Source: Symsagittifera roscoffensis | Lineage: Eukaryota; Xenacoelomorpha; Acoela; Convolutidae | Assembly (NCBI RefSeq): GCF_963678635.1 | Contig: NC_087062.1 | Span: 81,386,751 to 81,450,750, forward strand | DNA length: 64,000 bases | Reading direction: 5' to 3' | Part shown: positions 13,740 to 25,000 of the stretch, one piece after another | Layout: each line of letters opens with the position of its first letter | Numbering within the stretch: position 1 is the stretch's first letter | Notes under the pieces: generated by a model | What the model saw: the letters and a program-made list of their open reading frames with translations, nothing else | Database searches by the model: none | Told to the model about the DNA's origin: nothing | Translations under genes and position numbers: made by a program

Positions 13740-14300
13740 TGATGTCATGAATAAAAGTCCAAAATCTAAAAAAGCGATGACGCGAAGTAAAAAGCCGAAG
13801 AGAAATCGTGGGAGGAAAAAGGCTCGAGTTTCGATTCGGATTACGAACCGGCATTGCTAACGTGTGGGGTCGAAGCGAGAGTGATGGCAATCAAAAGTGG
13901 CCAGAGATCTAGCGGTGGCCAGGGATCGAGCGGATCAAATCTGAAGCAGGCAAAAACAAAAGAAGATGATGTACCGGGGGAGATGCCAAATGAAAAGCAG
14001 GAGAATAATCAGGCTACTTTGGAACGAGCAAAAAACAAAGGAGCAGAGGGAGAAGACGCACAAGGGAGCGGAGAATTGCTGCCAGAGAATGAGGGTGCGA
14101 AGAAAAAAGCGGGTTGACAAGGAAAAAAGCGCCTAGTTTCATTTTCGAGTCAAGACTCGAACAGCCAGGACGACTTGGGCTCGAGGAAGAGTACGCGTAA
14201 GCAAACGGCCGTCTTCGATTTGGGAGCGGAGATGATCAATTCAATAACTCGAGACGAGCGGGAAGAAGAGCCATTGGGAAAGGGACGAGACAACGCTTAG
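13740..14300 (+). pseudogene. Gypsy pol/3' ORF charged tail, unit 1
   Basis: A highly charged, low-complexity tail downstream of integrase, split over three frames. The first is a basic stretch from 13,747 (RSKKPKRNRGRKKARVS). The second, 13,854-14,117, is rich in Lys, Glu, Gln and Gly. The third, 14,134-14,300, contains DLGSRKSTRKQTAVFDLGAE, a gypsy-like C-terminal pattern. Loss of frame is shared with unit 2. There is no signal peptide or membrane segment, so an env gene is not supported. Confidence 0.7.
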
Positions 14301-14463
14301 TTGAAGAGGAAGAAAAAGGGGTGCATTGCCCTAGCTAAAACTTTTGCCAAACGTGCTTTTTTTTTCCATTTAGCTCAGGAAGAAGGTTGACCCCAATGGT
14401 CTAACACTCAATCTAGTTACTTTACCAATTTTTAGTTTTCAATTCTGCATTTCAAATTTTCTG

Positions 14464-14475
14464 AGAAAAGAGGAA
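14464..14475 (+). other. Polypurine tract, unit 1
   Basis: GAGAAAAGAGGAA runs directly into the TG that begins the LTR at 14,476. This is the expected position for plus-strand primer removal in an LTR retrotransposon. The same tract precedes the LTR in unit 2. Confidence 0.75.
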
Positions 14476-14680
14476 TGTCATTGATACATAGTTCAGTTCA
14501 TGATAGTTTTAGTTTACAGCACGTTCTTGGCATTTGACCTTGATAGTCAGTTGATTGATACCTGCCAATGGTAACGTCTAAATCCAGTGGTGCTGAAACA
14601 AATGACGTTCTGTAAGCATACATACCGTTGATTTAATTTACTCTACATTCGGAATTTACATTATTGGATGAACCTTTTCA
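14476..14680 (+). repeat. Gypsy LTR, unit 1 (205 bp)
   Basis: Starts TGTCATTGAT just after the polypurine tract and ends CCTTTTCA, giving canonical TG...CA ends. It is nearly identical to 17,143-17,347 and clearly related to the older LTR at 17,815-18,125. About 100 bases after the CA are also shared between units, so this flank was copied with the element. Confidence 0.85.
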
Positions 14681-15181
14681 CTGAAAGTAAAGAGTTTTTA
14701 CTGAAAATAATTAATTTTAAATGATTGTGTGGTCCCGAAGTGTAGAAAAAATCAAGTTTATAAGTAATTTTTACATGCAAAAATTGCATTATGCAAATTT
14801 TTGCATATCAAGGACCGAAAACTCGAAAAGCAAGAAAACAGTCGGAGTCATTACTGAGTGTGAACTGAGAAAGCCCTTGAATTTTCGATAATTTCGAATT
14901 ACGAATACATCATTGAAAAGTTGAGCAAACGTCTCGCAAAATATCCAGAGATTCTATCCAGCAGCGATAACTCTTCCGAAGTCGAAGTAATTAGTGAAGG
15001 ATTAGAGGCCAGAACCATAGGAACGGTAGAAGTAAAGACCAAAACTATATATTCAATTCCATCAAAGTACAGTGTAGAAATTTACCCGCCAGTTTACCCT
15101 ACAAATGTCATCATGAGCGTAAAAAAGAGAGTTGAGGAAATCAGAATGCTTGCCCGAACTCTTTAGACACCTGTAAGTGTA

Positions 15182-15882
15182 GGCCATCCGAGACATTCTG
15201 GTGGACAAGGAGCCACAATTTATTGAGAAAATGAAAGCCATGGGCGGCAACCTCGGCCAGTACGAAATTGATTTCCACGTGAAGGACGGGTGCCTGTGGA
15301 TGGACGAACGTGAAGGAATCAGAGTGCACAGTGGCAGGTAAATCTGAAAATCATTTTGCCATAAGAATGACTAAGGAACCGTGTATGAACCAAAGGAACC
15401 GATTGAATGTATCCGATTGGATTTTTGGGGGCCTAAAAAAACCTAAACGAGTCGGATAAATACGTCCTGGCAGCGTTGGACCGTTTTGAACGATGGCCAT
15501 CGCAATGGTATCTACCTATAACAAATGTGACAAAGTTTTAGTGTCATTTCTGAATACATATCGAATCAACGGGTATCTCGGAAGGTTTATATGGACCAAG
15601 GATTTAGCTATATTGCAAAGGCAGTTAAGGAACGTTGCATATAGAAGGCATCGAAATTGCTTATTCTGCGGTAAGCAACCTTAGAGCCACCGGGTGCGTC
15701 GAACGTACGATAGGAAGTATCAAGAGTTTCGTTATTACTTGCGCGAAGGAGAATAATCCTTGAAATTTAGAAGTAATGGTTGAAATGGCCTTGGTGTTGT
15801 ACGATTTGCGCCAGATGCTTCGTTAAAATGTCGCAAATTGAGGCACACTATGGCTGTGAGGCAAACACCGTGTTACGCGATT
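15182..15882 (+). pseudogene. Ty3/gypsy integrase remnant, unit 2
   Basis: Equivalent to the unit 1 integrase remnant, with the same order of motifs: LDFWG near 15,415, MDQG near 15,595 and CVERTIG near 15,700, all separated by shared stops and frameshifts. Differences from unit 1 are single substitutions and one-base changes in A runs. Confidence 0.88.
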
Positions 15883-16408
15883 TAACCAAAAAAAAACAGT
15901 CACTACAGAATCTAAACTGGAAAAAAAGTTATGTTAAAAATCAGCATGTTTAGACACTGACAAACCAAGGGCTCAAAAACGCAACATCCCGCTAGAACAA
16001 CCGGAATATGCGGTCAGATGTCGAATATGACCAGAAAACATGAATCATCCTATCATGGTGATGGAGGGACAAGTGACGCTTGACGGGGTGCCTTGTGAGG
16101 CAGCCAGTGAAGTGGCCACCAACACTAATAAATGGCCTAGCCAGCGGTCAGAGCTTTTATTTTAACGCATCCGAGAGAAACTTAACAGTAATAAATTAAT
16201 TAAGGAAAAGGTAATTAAGTAATCTAAACACACAATCAAGATATAAAATGGGTCTTTTCTTAGAAAAAGCGGTGTTGCCGAGAAACGATCTAAACTGACA
16301 AACCATCTAAACTGAGAAACGATCTAAACTGATCTAAATTGCCCGAAAAAGCGACCAAGGGGCGAAAGGTTACAAAACAGCCGACAAAACGATTCTGCGA
16401 AAGAAGTT

Positions 16409-16968
16409 TGATGTCATGAATAAAAGTCCAAAATCTAAAAAAGCGATGACGCGAAGTAAAAAGCCGAAGAGAAATCGTGGGAGGAAAAAGGCTCGAGTTT
16501 CGATTCGGATTACGAACCGGCATTGCTAACGTGTGGGGTCGAAGCGAGAGTAATGGCAATCAAAAGTGGCCAGAGATCTAGCGGTGGCCAGGGATCGAGC
16601 GGATCAAATCTGAAGCAGGCAAAAACAAAAGAAGATGATGTACCGGGGGAGATGCCAAATGAAAAGCAGGAGAATAATCAGGCTACTTTGGAACGAGCAA
16701 AAAACAAAGGAGCAGAAGGAGAAGACGCACAAGGGAGCGGAGAATTGCTGCCAGAGAATGAGGGTGCGAAGAAAAAAGCGGGTTGACAAGGAAAAAAGCG
16801 CCCAGTTTCATTTTCGAGTCAAGACTCGAACAGCCAGGACGACTTGGGCTCGAGGAAGAGTACGCGTAAGCAAACGGCCGTCTTCGAATTGGGAGCGGAG
16901 ATGATCGATTCAAAAACTCGAGACGAGCGGGAAGAAGAGCCATTGTGAAAGGGACGAGACAACGCTTA
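16409..16968 (+). pseudogene. Gypsy pol/3' ORF charged tail, unit 2
   Basis: Second copy of the Lys/Glu/Gln-rich tail, split over the same three frames as in unit 1. The 16,523-16,786 frame is identical or nearly identical in protein sequence to its unit 1 counterpart. The last frame carries RKSTRKQTAVFELGAE and then an extra stop not present in unit 1. Confidence 0.7.
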
Positions 16969-17142
16969 GTTGAAGGGGAAGAAAAAGGGGTGCATTGCCC
17001 TAGTTAAAACTTTTGCCAAACGTGCTTTTTTTTCATTTAGCTCAGGGAGAAGGTTGACCCAAATGGTCCAAAACTCAATCTAGTTACTTTACCAATTTTA
17101 AGTTTTCAATTCTGCATTTCAAATTTTCTGAGAAAAGAGGAA

Positions 17143-17347
17143 TGTCATTGATACATAGTTCAGTTCATGATAGTTTTAGTTTACAGCCCGTTCTTGGCAT
17201 TTGACCTTGATAGTCAGTTGATTGATACCTGCCATTGGTAACGTCTAAATCCAGTGGTGCTGAAACAAATGACGTTCTGTAAGCATACATACAGTTGATT
17301 TGATTTACTCTACATTCGGAATTTACATTACTGGATGAACCTTTTCA
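17143..17347 (+). repeat. Gypsy LTR, unit 2 (205 bp)
   Basis: Same length and same TG...CA ends as the unit 1 LTR, with a handful of substitutions. It is preceded by the same GAGAAAAGAGGAA tract and followed by the same roughly 100-bp flank. Confidence 0.85.
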
Positions 17348-17814
17348 CTGAAAGTAAAGAGTTTTTACTGAAAATAATTAATTTTAAATGATTGTGTGGT
17401 CCCGAAATGTAGAAAAAATCAAGTTTATAAGTAATTTTTACATGCGAAAACTGAGTATAATCGATGAAAATCCCTGCTAAAAAATGCAGTTCATGTAGAT
17501 AAAAATTTGAAGGCGTGGATTAAACAGTTTGAGAAACACTTCATGAATTGAAAAAGTTGCAAATTCTATTTTTGGATATCCAGTTTTTCATGACATGGTC
17601 AATTTTAGGGAGGAGGGGCGTTCTACTTCATCTAACACATCACGCAAAAAGTCCTAAATTTGTGTCGCCATACGACATCCGTTTTCAACCAAAACGCCTC
17701 AGAATTTTTCATAAAACGCTCTTAGCGCCATTATAAAACAGTTTTGTGAAGAGAGAAGCGCATCAAAAAAAGTTTCAAAATTTTTTGAAAAAAATACCCC
17801 AAAAAGTTTATTTC

Positions 17815-18125
17815 CGCATAGTTCAGCTATTGATCGTTTTAGTTTATAGTCCGTTCTTGCCATTTGACATTGATGATCAGTTGATTGATACCTGTCAAAG
17901 GCAACGTTCAAATCCAGTGGTGGTGAAACAGTTGACGCTTGAGTTCTGTAAGCATACAGTTGACTTGATTTACTTTACATTCGAAGTTAACAGCTCTCTT
18001 CGAAAATACTATAAGGGCCCTATTTTGTCAAAATTTTTCTGCGTCGCAGTAAGGGAAAGTTTTTGAACAGCTGTTTTGATTAACTTTACATTCGGAATGA
18101 ACCTTACTGGATCAATTTTTCCACA
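17815..18125 (+). repeat. Diverged gypsy LTR with an internal insertion
   Basis: An older copy of the same LTR. Phrases such as ATAGTTCAG, GTCAGTTGATTGATACCTG-like text, AATCCAGTGGTG and TTCTGTAAGCATACA appear in the same order. It is interrupted at about 17,990-18,076 by a family B-like fragment (AAATACTATAAGGGCCC ... CTGCGTCGCAG). It ends TTTTTCCACA immediately before a primer-binding-site-like sequence, so it is a 5' LTR. Confidence 0.75.
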
Positions 18126-18269
18126 TGGCGCAGTCAGCAGCGAGCGTTGGGGGAGTGAAAAACCCGTTGGGTGTAAACTTTACATTCGCAGTTTACCTTA
18201 CTGGATCAATCTTTTCACATGGCGTAGCCAGCGGTGAGCGTTGGGGGAGGGAAAACACGTGGGGTGTAG
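18082..18269 (+). repeat. 94-bp tandem duplication of LTR end plus primer-binding site
   Basis: Two adjacent copies, each with AACTTTACATTCG, TTACTGGATCAAT and TTTTC(C)ACA, then TGGCGCAGTCAGC (18,126) or TGGCGTAGCCAGC (18,220), then GAGCGTTGGGGGAG. TGG followed by tRNA-complementary bases directly after a CA end is the classic primer-binding-site layout. The offset is exactly 94 bases. Confidence 0.85.
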
Positions 18270-18508
18270 TGGCGAAGCATGCATTTAACCCGACGTCATT
18301 CTACTTTAATACAACGTTGACAGCGACGCAAATCGAGGCGCTACCGGTTGTTGTCTTGGTTTTTGTGCTCAACGTTTTATGCTCAACGTTTGTGCTCAAC
18401 GTTTGTGCCCAACGTTTTTGTGCTCAATTTCAAACTGGTTTCTATGCCTTGGAGAACGCGGTCGGGATGAGCTCCACAACAGAAAACTCCAGAACTGTAG
18501 TCGCATAA
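18270..18508 (+). other. Gypsy-like leader with CTCAACGTTT minisatellite
   Basis: Sequence following the duplicated primer-binding site, likely untranslated leader of the same old element. It contains four or five copies of a TGCTCAACGTTTG-like unit at 18,366-18,427. A 127-codon frame spans 18,125-18,508, but it starts inside the primer-binding site and crosses the minisatellite, so I do not call it a gene. Confidence 0.5.
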
Positions 18509-18509
18509 G

Positions 18510-19590
18510 CAGCGAGAGGGAGAATCTAATGTCAATTTTTTTAAAAGAAAGAACATAAATTTGATTGCTGAGCAAAGTTTTTGCAGATATAGTTTTTTAG
18601 TGTTTTTGAAAAGCTGAGAAAACTATTTCAACCTCTTTTCGAGGGAGTGTTTATTATCACCCCTAGAAAATTTTCGCGCCCTCAACTTTGAGAATTTATA
18701 ATTAAAAATGTTCGGTTTCCGGACAAAATTTCAATCACTTAAAAATTATAGCGTGTTGGTTGAATTACAAAAAATGGTGTATCCTCCCACTTTCGGCGTG
18801 AGAAGCCTCGATTAAAATGTTTTTTGTTTTTATCTTCTATTTTTTATTATGGACAAGACCCATTAAAAACAGGGAGGAACCTTGTGTTTGGTCTTTTTGT
18901 GTTTTTTTTCTACGCAAATCAGATACCAAAAATTTTGATCAGAGAGACTTTACATCATAAAAAGGAATGTCATTCAATTTTGATACATTATAATCAAGCC
19001 CTTCCAATCGTGACTCAAATGAATTTAACAAATTTGTAAAAAAAATGTTTCTAAGTCGAGTTTTAGTCTAATTTTGAGCGGGTCGAGTAATCCAGTAACG
19101 TTGGTTATAAGCAACTTAGGCTATCAAATTTTGATTTTACTCACCGGAGTGCTACTTTTGAAAACTTTGTTTAGCGGCTATAAACAAAAAACTTTTAAAA
19201 AAAGATATAGTTGAAAAAATCTTCGAACTTTTTGAGTTTTTGATTAGTCTTTGCCCTTCTTTTTTGAGAACATTTATTGTCGATTATGCCTAGTTCACTA
19301 AATTTTTACGCGTTTGCTTAGATTTTTTGCCACAGCACGCATTAGAAACGTTACCAATTTGAAGAAAAAAACTTTTTTTTTCGTAGTTTTTATATGAATG
19401 TGGTCGAAACCTTATGTTCTACTTGCACAGAAACCAGCTATCCTCTTTTTTTTGCTTGCGCACAAAATTTAAAACTAGCTTTTCGTTATTTGAAAAACAG
19501 TGACGGATTTCAGGATTTTTGACCTTTTGAATACCCAAATAGCCATCCTTTTATAATATCTTCCGACTTCATTTTTAGGCGAGCAATTAT
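18510..19590. other. Non-coding AT-rich sequence
   Basis: Nothing supportable as a gene. T-rich spacer with short open frames only. Confidence 0.55.
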
Positions 19591-20330
19591 AAAGTTTTGA
19601 CTAAATTTAGTGTTTGTACTGCTTTGGGAGTGCGGGGTGGATTAATTTACATGACCTGCAAAAAATACAGCATAAAATTTGAGTTCTTCTGAAAATACCG
19701 CCTCCTTTTTGAGCAGTGATGTGCGCAGAAATTTTTCTAGAGGGACGGTTTTTTGAAACCTTTGTCGGCCTCTTTTTTAGGTCAACCAATTTGATTTTCC
19801 GAGCTCTCCGAAAATACTATAAAGGCCCTATTTTGTCAAACGTTTTCTGCGTCGCAGTTAGGGAAAGTTTTCGAAAATTTTGTCGACCGTTTTTTTTTGG
19901 TTGACTTGATTTTCTGAGCTCTCCTAAAGCACTTAAAAGAACCTGCTTTGGCCTATTTTTTTGCGCCGCCCGAAACACCCCTAGATCCGCTAGTGGTCGC
20001 AGCATTTTTTTTGAAAAAACAGGCTAAAATTGACGTTTTGAGCACAAAAATTATGTGGCCAAAAATTGCGTTTTTTCAGCGCGCGCTCACCCCAACACCC
20101 CCCCCCCCCCCAAATTTAGTTATATTGGCAGCTAAGGCGCCTTTGGAAAATTTTGGATGTTGGCCAGCCAAAAATGGATTTGGTGAAATTATACCAAAGG
20201 GGGGACGGGACCCTTTGGGAAAAATTTAGCAACCAGAATTGAGGGGAGAAGGGCGGTCGCCCTCGCCCCCCTCGGCACGCTATTGCCTTTGAGAAACTCC
20301 TAGATCCACAGATGATTAGCAACATTCTTC
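19590..20330 (+). repeat. Family B repeat, composite copy
   Basis: Dispersed repeat whose core reads GGTTGACC..TTGATTTTC then CGAGCTCTCC then ATAAAGGCCCTATTTTGTC then CTGCGTCGCAG. The core occurs twice here (near 19,775 and 19,895), followed by CACCCCTAGATCCGCTAG, a poly-C run near 20,100, and GGCGCCTTTGGAAAATTTT and CCAAAGGGGG blocks found in other copies. No coding frame. It is a composite of at least two overlapping insertions. Confidence 0.7.
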
Positions 20331-20639
20331 CCTTAAAGCTTTTTTTTCTTTTTTGACTGTGGCGGTTACTTCAATGACGTCGTTTTTTCTTTGTCTCCCT
20401 CTAAGTGTTTCCTTGCTTTTATTTGCAGTTCTTACTGCGGAACTAATAGGTTTCCGAGTTAGTCTAATTTGTGTCTAGCTTAAGAGGTTTCTTTGGGAGC
20501 TCGTGACTTAATTTTCTCTATATATTGTTAAAACTGGAACAATCTTTCATTACAATCTATTTATGAAATCATCGGATACATAGCAGATTCTTCAGGTAAA
20601 ACAAGCTGCAGGTACACAAAAGTACTGAATGATTGCATT

Positions 20640-20870
20640 CATTAAACCAGGGGTGAATTTGGAGGAGGGAGGGGCTGGGGGGAGTAAAGGACTTGTCAAG
20701 GTAAGTCAAGGATAATCAGTTTGTACTATTTTACGCCTTCTAATTTAGGCCAACCAACCCTATGATTTTTCTGAAGGGGCTAATATCGACTAATTGTGAG
20801 CGAGGAGTGCACGCAGAAAATGTCCTGGATCGCAGAAAATTTTCTCGAATTTTTTTTGAATATCCTAGAA
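20640..20870 (+). repeat. Family B repeat fragment
   Basis: Begins ACCAGGGGTGAATTTGGAGG with a G-rich run, resembling the left end of the 35.2-kb copy. It continues to TTAGGCCAACCAACCCTATGATTTTCTGA and then CGCAGAAAATTTTCTCGAATTTTTT. Partial and diverged. Confidence 0.5.
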
Positions 20871-21044
20871 CAAAGGCTAATTTTTTCTGCGATTGGGGTC
20901 GTTTCATCATTTGTTAATTTGACGGCTAGAATCCAAACAAACGTTTTTATATTCGTTTTTAAATTCCCTGTAAAATGCCCGAAACATTTTTTGTTTTATT
21001 TTGCATCGCTGAATGCATACCCGCATCCAGTTTCAGGCGTTAAT

Positions 21045-21195
21045 AATCGATTATAATATGATTTTAGTACCAGTCTTACAAAAATTGAGAAAAAATTAAT
21101 TTTATTCAATTAATAATCTATAATAATCTCTCTTTTTGAAATCAAATATAATCAATCATAATACATTATAATCGGTTATAATCGATTGTTTTTAT
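21045..21195. repeat. AATCGATTATAAT motif cluster
   Basis: Repeated near-palindromic words such as AATAATCGATTATAAT, AATCAATCATAAT and AATCGGTTATAATCGATT. The same kind of word is enriched at 51,025-51,195 and 51,815-51,920. Confidence 0.65.
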
Positions 21196-21663
21196 CCGAA
21201 TTTCTAATTCATTTGTTTTGCAGAAAAAATCTATTATAATGGGTAATAATTCGTTTAGACATCTAAGTTTGGCGCTCACAATTAATTATAATTTTAATAA
21301 AAGTACAATCATAATTGAAATACATTCGGTTATTTTCTCTTTTTACTGGGTTCGAGTATGCGTTTCCGCAGTTTCGGCGTGCAGAAAGCCAAGAGCGAAG
21401 TGCCTCAAACAGTGTTTTTTTTTCAAAAACCAAAATCTGTTTCTTCGCAAGAAAATTTTGACAACATTTATTAGTCTAATACGAAAGTTTTGTTGTTAAT
21501 AGACTGTGCAATTAAAGCTCACACATATTGATACAATTAATTGCAGCAAATGAATACCTAATGACATAATTATTCGAGTCAAGTTTTTGCTGACGATCTT
21601 CAAAGTTTTTTATATGGAGAAAACTTTAACGTTTTAACTTAAATTTCAAAAAGTTTCATGACA

Positions 21664-22051
21664 ATCTACCCGTAAGCCATTCTACCCTTTACTAATCTAC
21701 CCTATGCCGCATTACCCTATGCAAATTTACCCTATATTCTATAAAGAGTTCAATTGGTCAGAGATAACTGAGCTTCCTATCTCGGTTTAAGGTCGCCGGT
21801 GGGTGCTCTACGCGAGCGTCGCCGCTTCGTGGCGATAACGGGCTCTAATTTTTGTATAGAGTCCTACCCTCTGTAGGCAAGCTCGCAACACAGCGCGATT
21901 GCGGCGATCATTTTTTTGCTGTTATCATTCCGTCTTAATTTAGGCGTAGGGTAAGTTGGCGTAGGGTAGATTGGCATAGGGTGATTTGGTACATAGGGTA
22001 GAATGGCAGAGGGTCAAATGAAATAGGGTAAATTGGAATAGGGTAAGTTGT
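21664..22051. repeat. Foldback element with TTACCCTAT-motif arms
   Basis: The left arm (21,664-21,740) has five spaced copies of a TACCC(T) word in CTAATCTACCCTATG-like context. The right arm (21,943-22,051) has seven copies of the complement, as in GCGTAGGGTAAGTTGG. The arms flank a roughly 200-base core that is more GC-rich than its surroundings and includes GTCGCCGCTTCGTGGCGA. The spacing of motifs is about 15-17 bases. The unit is not an exact telomere repeat. No open frame in the core. Confidence 0.8.
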
Positions 22052-22059
22052 CCTGCTAC

Positions 22060-25000
22060 ATTCAAAAAGATGCTTTTAAGAATTGACGAAAGCAGATATT
22101 ATAAAGTCTTTTTCCATGCCATTTTTAAGAGTCAGATTGACTCTAGATTAATTTCGGTACATCTATAATCGGGAAATCGATTTGATCAAACCTGAAGCTG
22201 ACTTTGAAGGATGAAGTAAACTACTTACTTTTTAATCTCGAAATTTTAAAAAGATTTCGGAGCGGGTTATGCATTAAGAGGAAGCAATCAGAGAATATTT
22301 TTATAAAGATCTAATCTGCGCCGCATTTTTTCCCTGGTTTAATCAGATGAATCTTAATCATTTCTAATTCATCCGGTGTCCGAATTTTTATCCACTTCTG
22401 TAGTACGTCAAAATTGAAGAAATAAAGACTATCACAATCTTTTAAACTGATTTTTATTTAGTCTCTCAAATTGGAGAAAGAGCGATATTTGATTCAAACT
22501 GTTTAGCTTAATTTCAGTCAAATGACTCGCTATTCTTTTATTCAAGTTAACTGTTCGAAATATTTTTTTGTTCAAGATTTTTTTGAGAATTCATATGAGG
22601 CTTTAGACTAATGAAATTTAAACAGCTCATTATCAATAGCCACTGTTACGGCCTTGGTTATAAAATCATTTCAAGTTTGTTTGTAATATTTAAAAAAGAG
22701 TAACTCAAAAAAAACACACATTAACAGCAAAAAAGCAAAGCCTCAAAACCATATCTAAAACTTTTTGAGAAAATGATAACTATTGTCTCAGCTCTGTCAT
22801 TGATCAAGCAGTTCTGAGTGAACACAAAAATTGATATTTTCTAAAGCATATTCAAAAAATTTCAACTCAAAGGCCAAAGGAAAGTTCAAAAACTATCAGC
22901 ATAGGCACTAAAATTGCCCTAAAGAAAAAACGAAAACGAAACTAATTAAATCAGTTTGGAATGTAAGGAAATAATAAAAATTGAAAACGCTAAGACAGGC
23001 CTGATATCCTTATATAGTTTTTTCTTTGATTTAGGAGAGAGTTATGAACATACAAGGAGTTAATGAACCTGCTTGTACAGAAGAACTCACCAAGGATCAT
23101 TCAAAAAGTTATTCAACTTATTGAGGCATGATCCTAGAAACTAAGACAGAGATTTCGAGATAGTTTCGGACCTGAACCGCGCGAATAAAAAAATATATAT
23201 AGCTCCTCTGCTTGTCTCAGAAACCACAATTATGATTTTGATTATACCCTCGAATTTCCAATCTGCAGTCAATTTCAAAGCAAAACGAGCACCAAACCAC
23301 TTTTTCTCGACACTGGAAAAAAATTTCGGAAAACAGTTTTGATACTGCGTACAAGGCGAGCTAAACTTATTGTTTTTGTATCGGATTAATTGTGTCTTAG
23401 TTCGGCCATTGAAGTGGGGAGCAACTCTGTGTTTGGGTGTTTAAAAAAAACCACGCTCAAAAGTTGTTACCAAAAAATGTCCAATGAGAAAGATTGACAT
23501 ATCACATACAGTTAAATCCCGAAGTTATTACACATACGTGAGAAAGTTTCTTGTATTCGGGAACTAGATTTTTTCCCTTAAAAAACTGTTACTACAAAAT
23601 TTATTTGCTTTTCTTACTTGCTTAGAACCGTAATTGCTTATTAACGTGGTTGACTTTGCACCCTGAGTTCTGGGGTTCGAGCCACGGCCAGACCTTGTTT
23701 TCTTCAGCATGTTAGAAATTTAATTTTTTTTCTGGTAAAAATTGTATTTATCAGACTTTCGCTCAAGTTTTGTCTGCTTATTTGTCACATCATGGGGTGT
23801 TTTTTGGTGTGAACAATTTTCATTGTTTTCAAGTTTTGTTAGTTGTTGTTTCAGGAGTAATTAAATCTTTTTAACGAAGTCATTTTTTTTTCAGCTGAAC
23901 TGAAGTCTGCTCCATTTTGAAAACTTACATATTGTAATTTCAAATTTTTTTTCCCTTGTTAATTTATTTTTAAGTGCTGCAAGTTCTCTCCTTTCAAGGT
24001 TTTGATTAGAATTCAACTGGTTTGCTATCATTGTTGGCAAAAAAAAACACAAAATCAATTGAGATCATAGCCTATGTGATCAATTGAAAATTGATTATTT
24101 TTCTATAACTATTGTAATAGACCCACAATTTCTTTGATCCACAATTTTTGAATAATTCAGAAAATTTCGCAAAATTTCACTTAGATTTTCGTCATTTGAC
24201 TTTGATGAAACAGTTTTAATTGCGGTCAAAGCGTAGTAATTTCCGAGCTGATTTACGCAAGATGTTACGCTCAGAGAAATCATGAAGATTCTGGAATCAG
24301 TAGCAGAAGTATGTTTTTTATACCAAGCAAAATCAATCAAAGCAGAATTAATCAAATATCGAGTGACATACCACATTCCAGACGTGACCCAAGCTGCCTT
24401 TAAAATTCCATGTTTACATCAGTGTTTACTTTTTCGGTGTGAATTTTTCGATGTGAACTTTTCTTCCATATTTGAAGTAAGTGACAAAATAATTCTACTC
24501 TAGGCTGTTTTCTTCTCCAAAGAAGTCTTGATCTTGATTTCTATCAAGTCAATTTTTTGGAGAAAGTATTTTTAAACCATCTAAATTAATTTGCTGGGCA
24601 AATCGAAAAGTTAAAAAGAAATCTCAATTGCGACTATTTGTTCTAAAAAAAAACATTTAAGTACATTAATGGGATTATTAAAGCATTGGCGGTAAAAAGA
24701 TTAATCAATACTGATTTTAAGCAATCAATTTGCACTTAATAAATTTGGACGCAAAATGTATCAGTTGACACTTAAAAAATCCTGTGGTGGGATAAAGTTT
24801 TAAAAGTTATTGAAATACTGAATTTTAATCTTCATTTGTTGAAATATTTTAAAGCATTTACTACCAAAAGTCTTAGGTGATGAGAATTCATTTAGGAATA
24901 AAGCAGAGACTTTCTATATGCAAACTTAATTTGTATTTTAAATGTTCAATAGCATACACAACACGTTTGTTGGTTCACATTAAAAAACTGTAACAAAAAC

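Larger units (their letters stand above)
12059..14779 (+). mobile_element. Ty3/gypsy 3' segment, tandem unit 1
   Basis: First of two direct, adjacent copies of a roughly 2.67-kb block. It contains, in order, a pol linker, a degraded integrase, a charged pol tail, a polypurine tract, a 205-bp LTR and about 100 bp beyond the LTR. The unit opens at ATTGCATTATGCAAAT. Corresponding points in the second copy are offset by about 2,666-2,669 bases throughout. The copies differ at only scattered positions. This copy keeps about 60-70 extra bases near 12,075-12,140 that unit 2 lacks. Confidence 0.9.
14780..17444 (+). mobile_element. Ty3/gypsy 3' segment, tandem unit 2
   Basis: Direct tandem copy of unit 1, starting again at ATTGCATTATGCAAAT and ending where TAATTTTTACATGC gives way to GAAAACTGAG. 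It carries the same integrase and tail lesions plus a few private changes, such as an extra stop in the tail (GAGCCATTGTGA near 16,940). Confidence 0.9.

Noticed and set aside
13854-14117. Possible gypsy env gene after integrase
   Set aside because: The segment is charged and Lys/Glu/Gln-rich, with no signal peptide, cysteine pattern or membrane segment. It looks like the C-terminal tail of pol.
18125-18508. 127-codon open frame
   Set aside because: It begins within a primer-binding site and runs across two tandem repeats, so the opening is best explained as retrotransposon leader sequence.
21664-22051. Internal telomere array
   Set aside because: The CCCTA words are spaced and variable, not head-to-tail perfect, and occur in opposite polarities around a core. 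This is a foldback element rather than telomeric DNA.
23640-23705. tRNA gene suggested by GGGGTTCGAGCC
   Set aside because: No acceptor stem or anticodon arm could be drawn and the A box is poor. At best a decayed tRNA-derived repeat.
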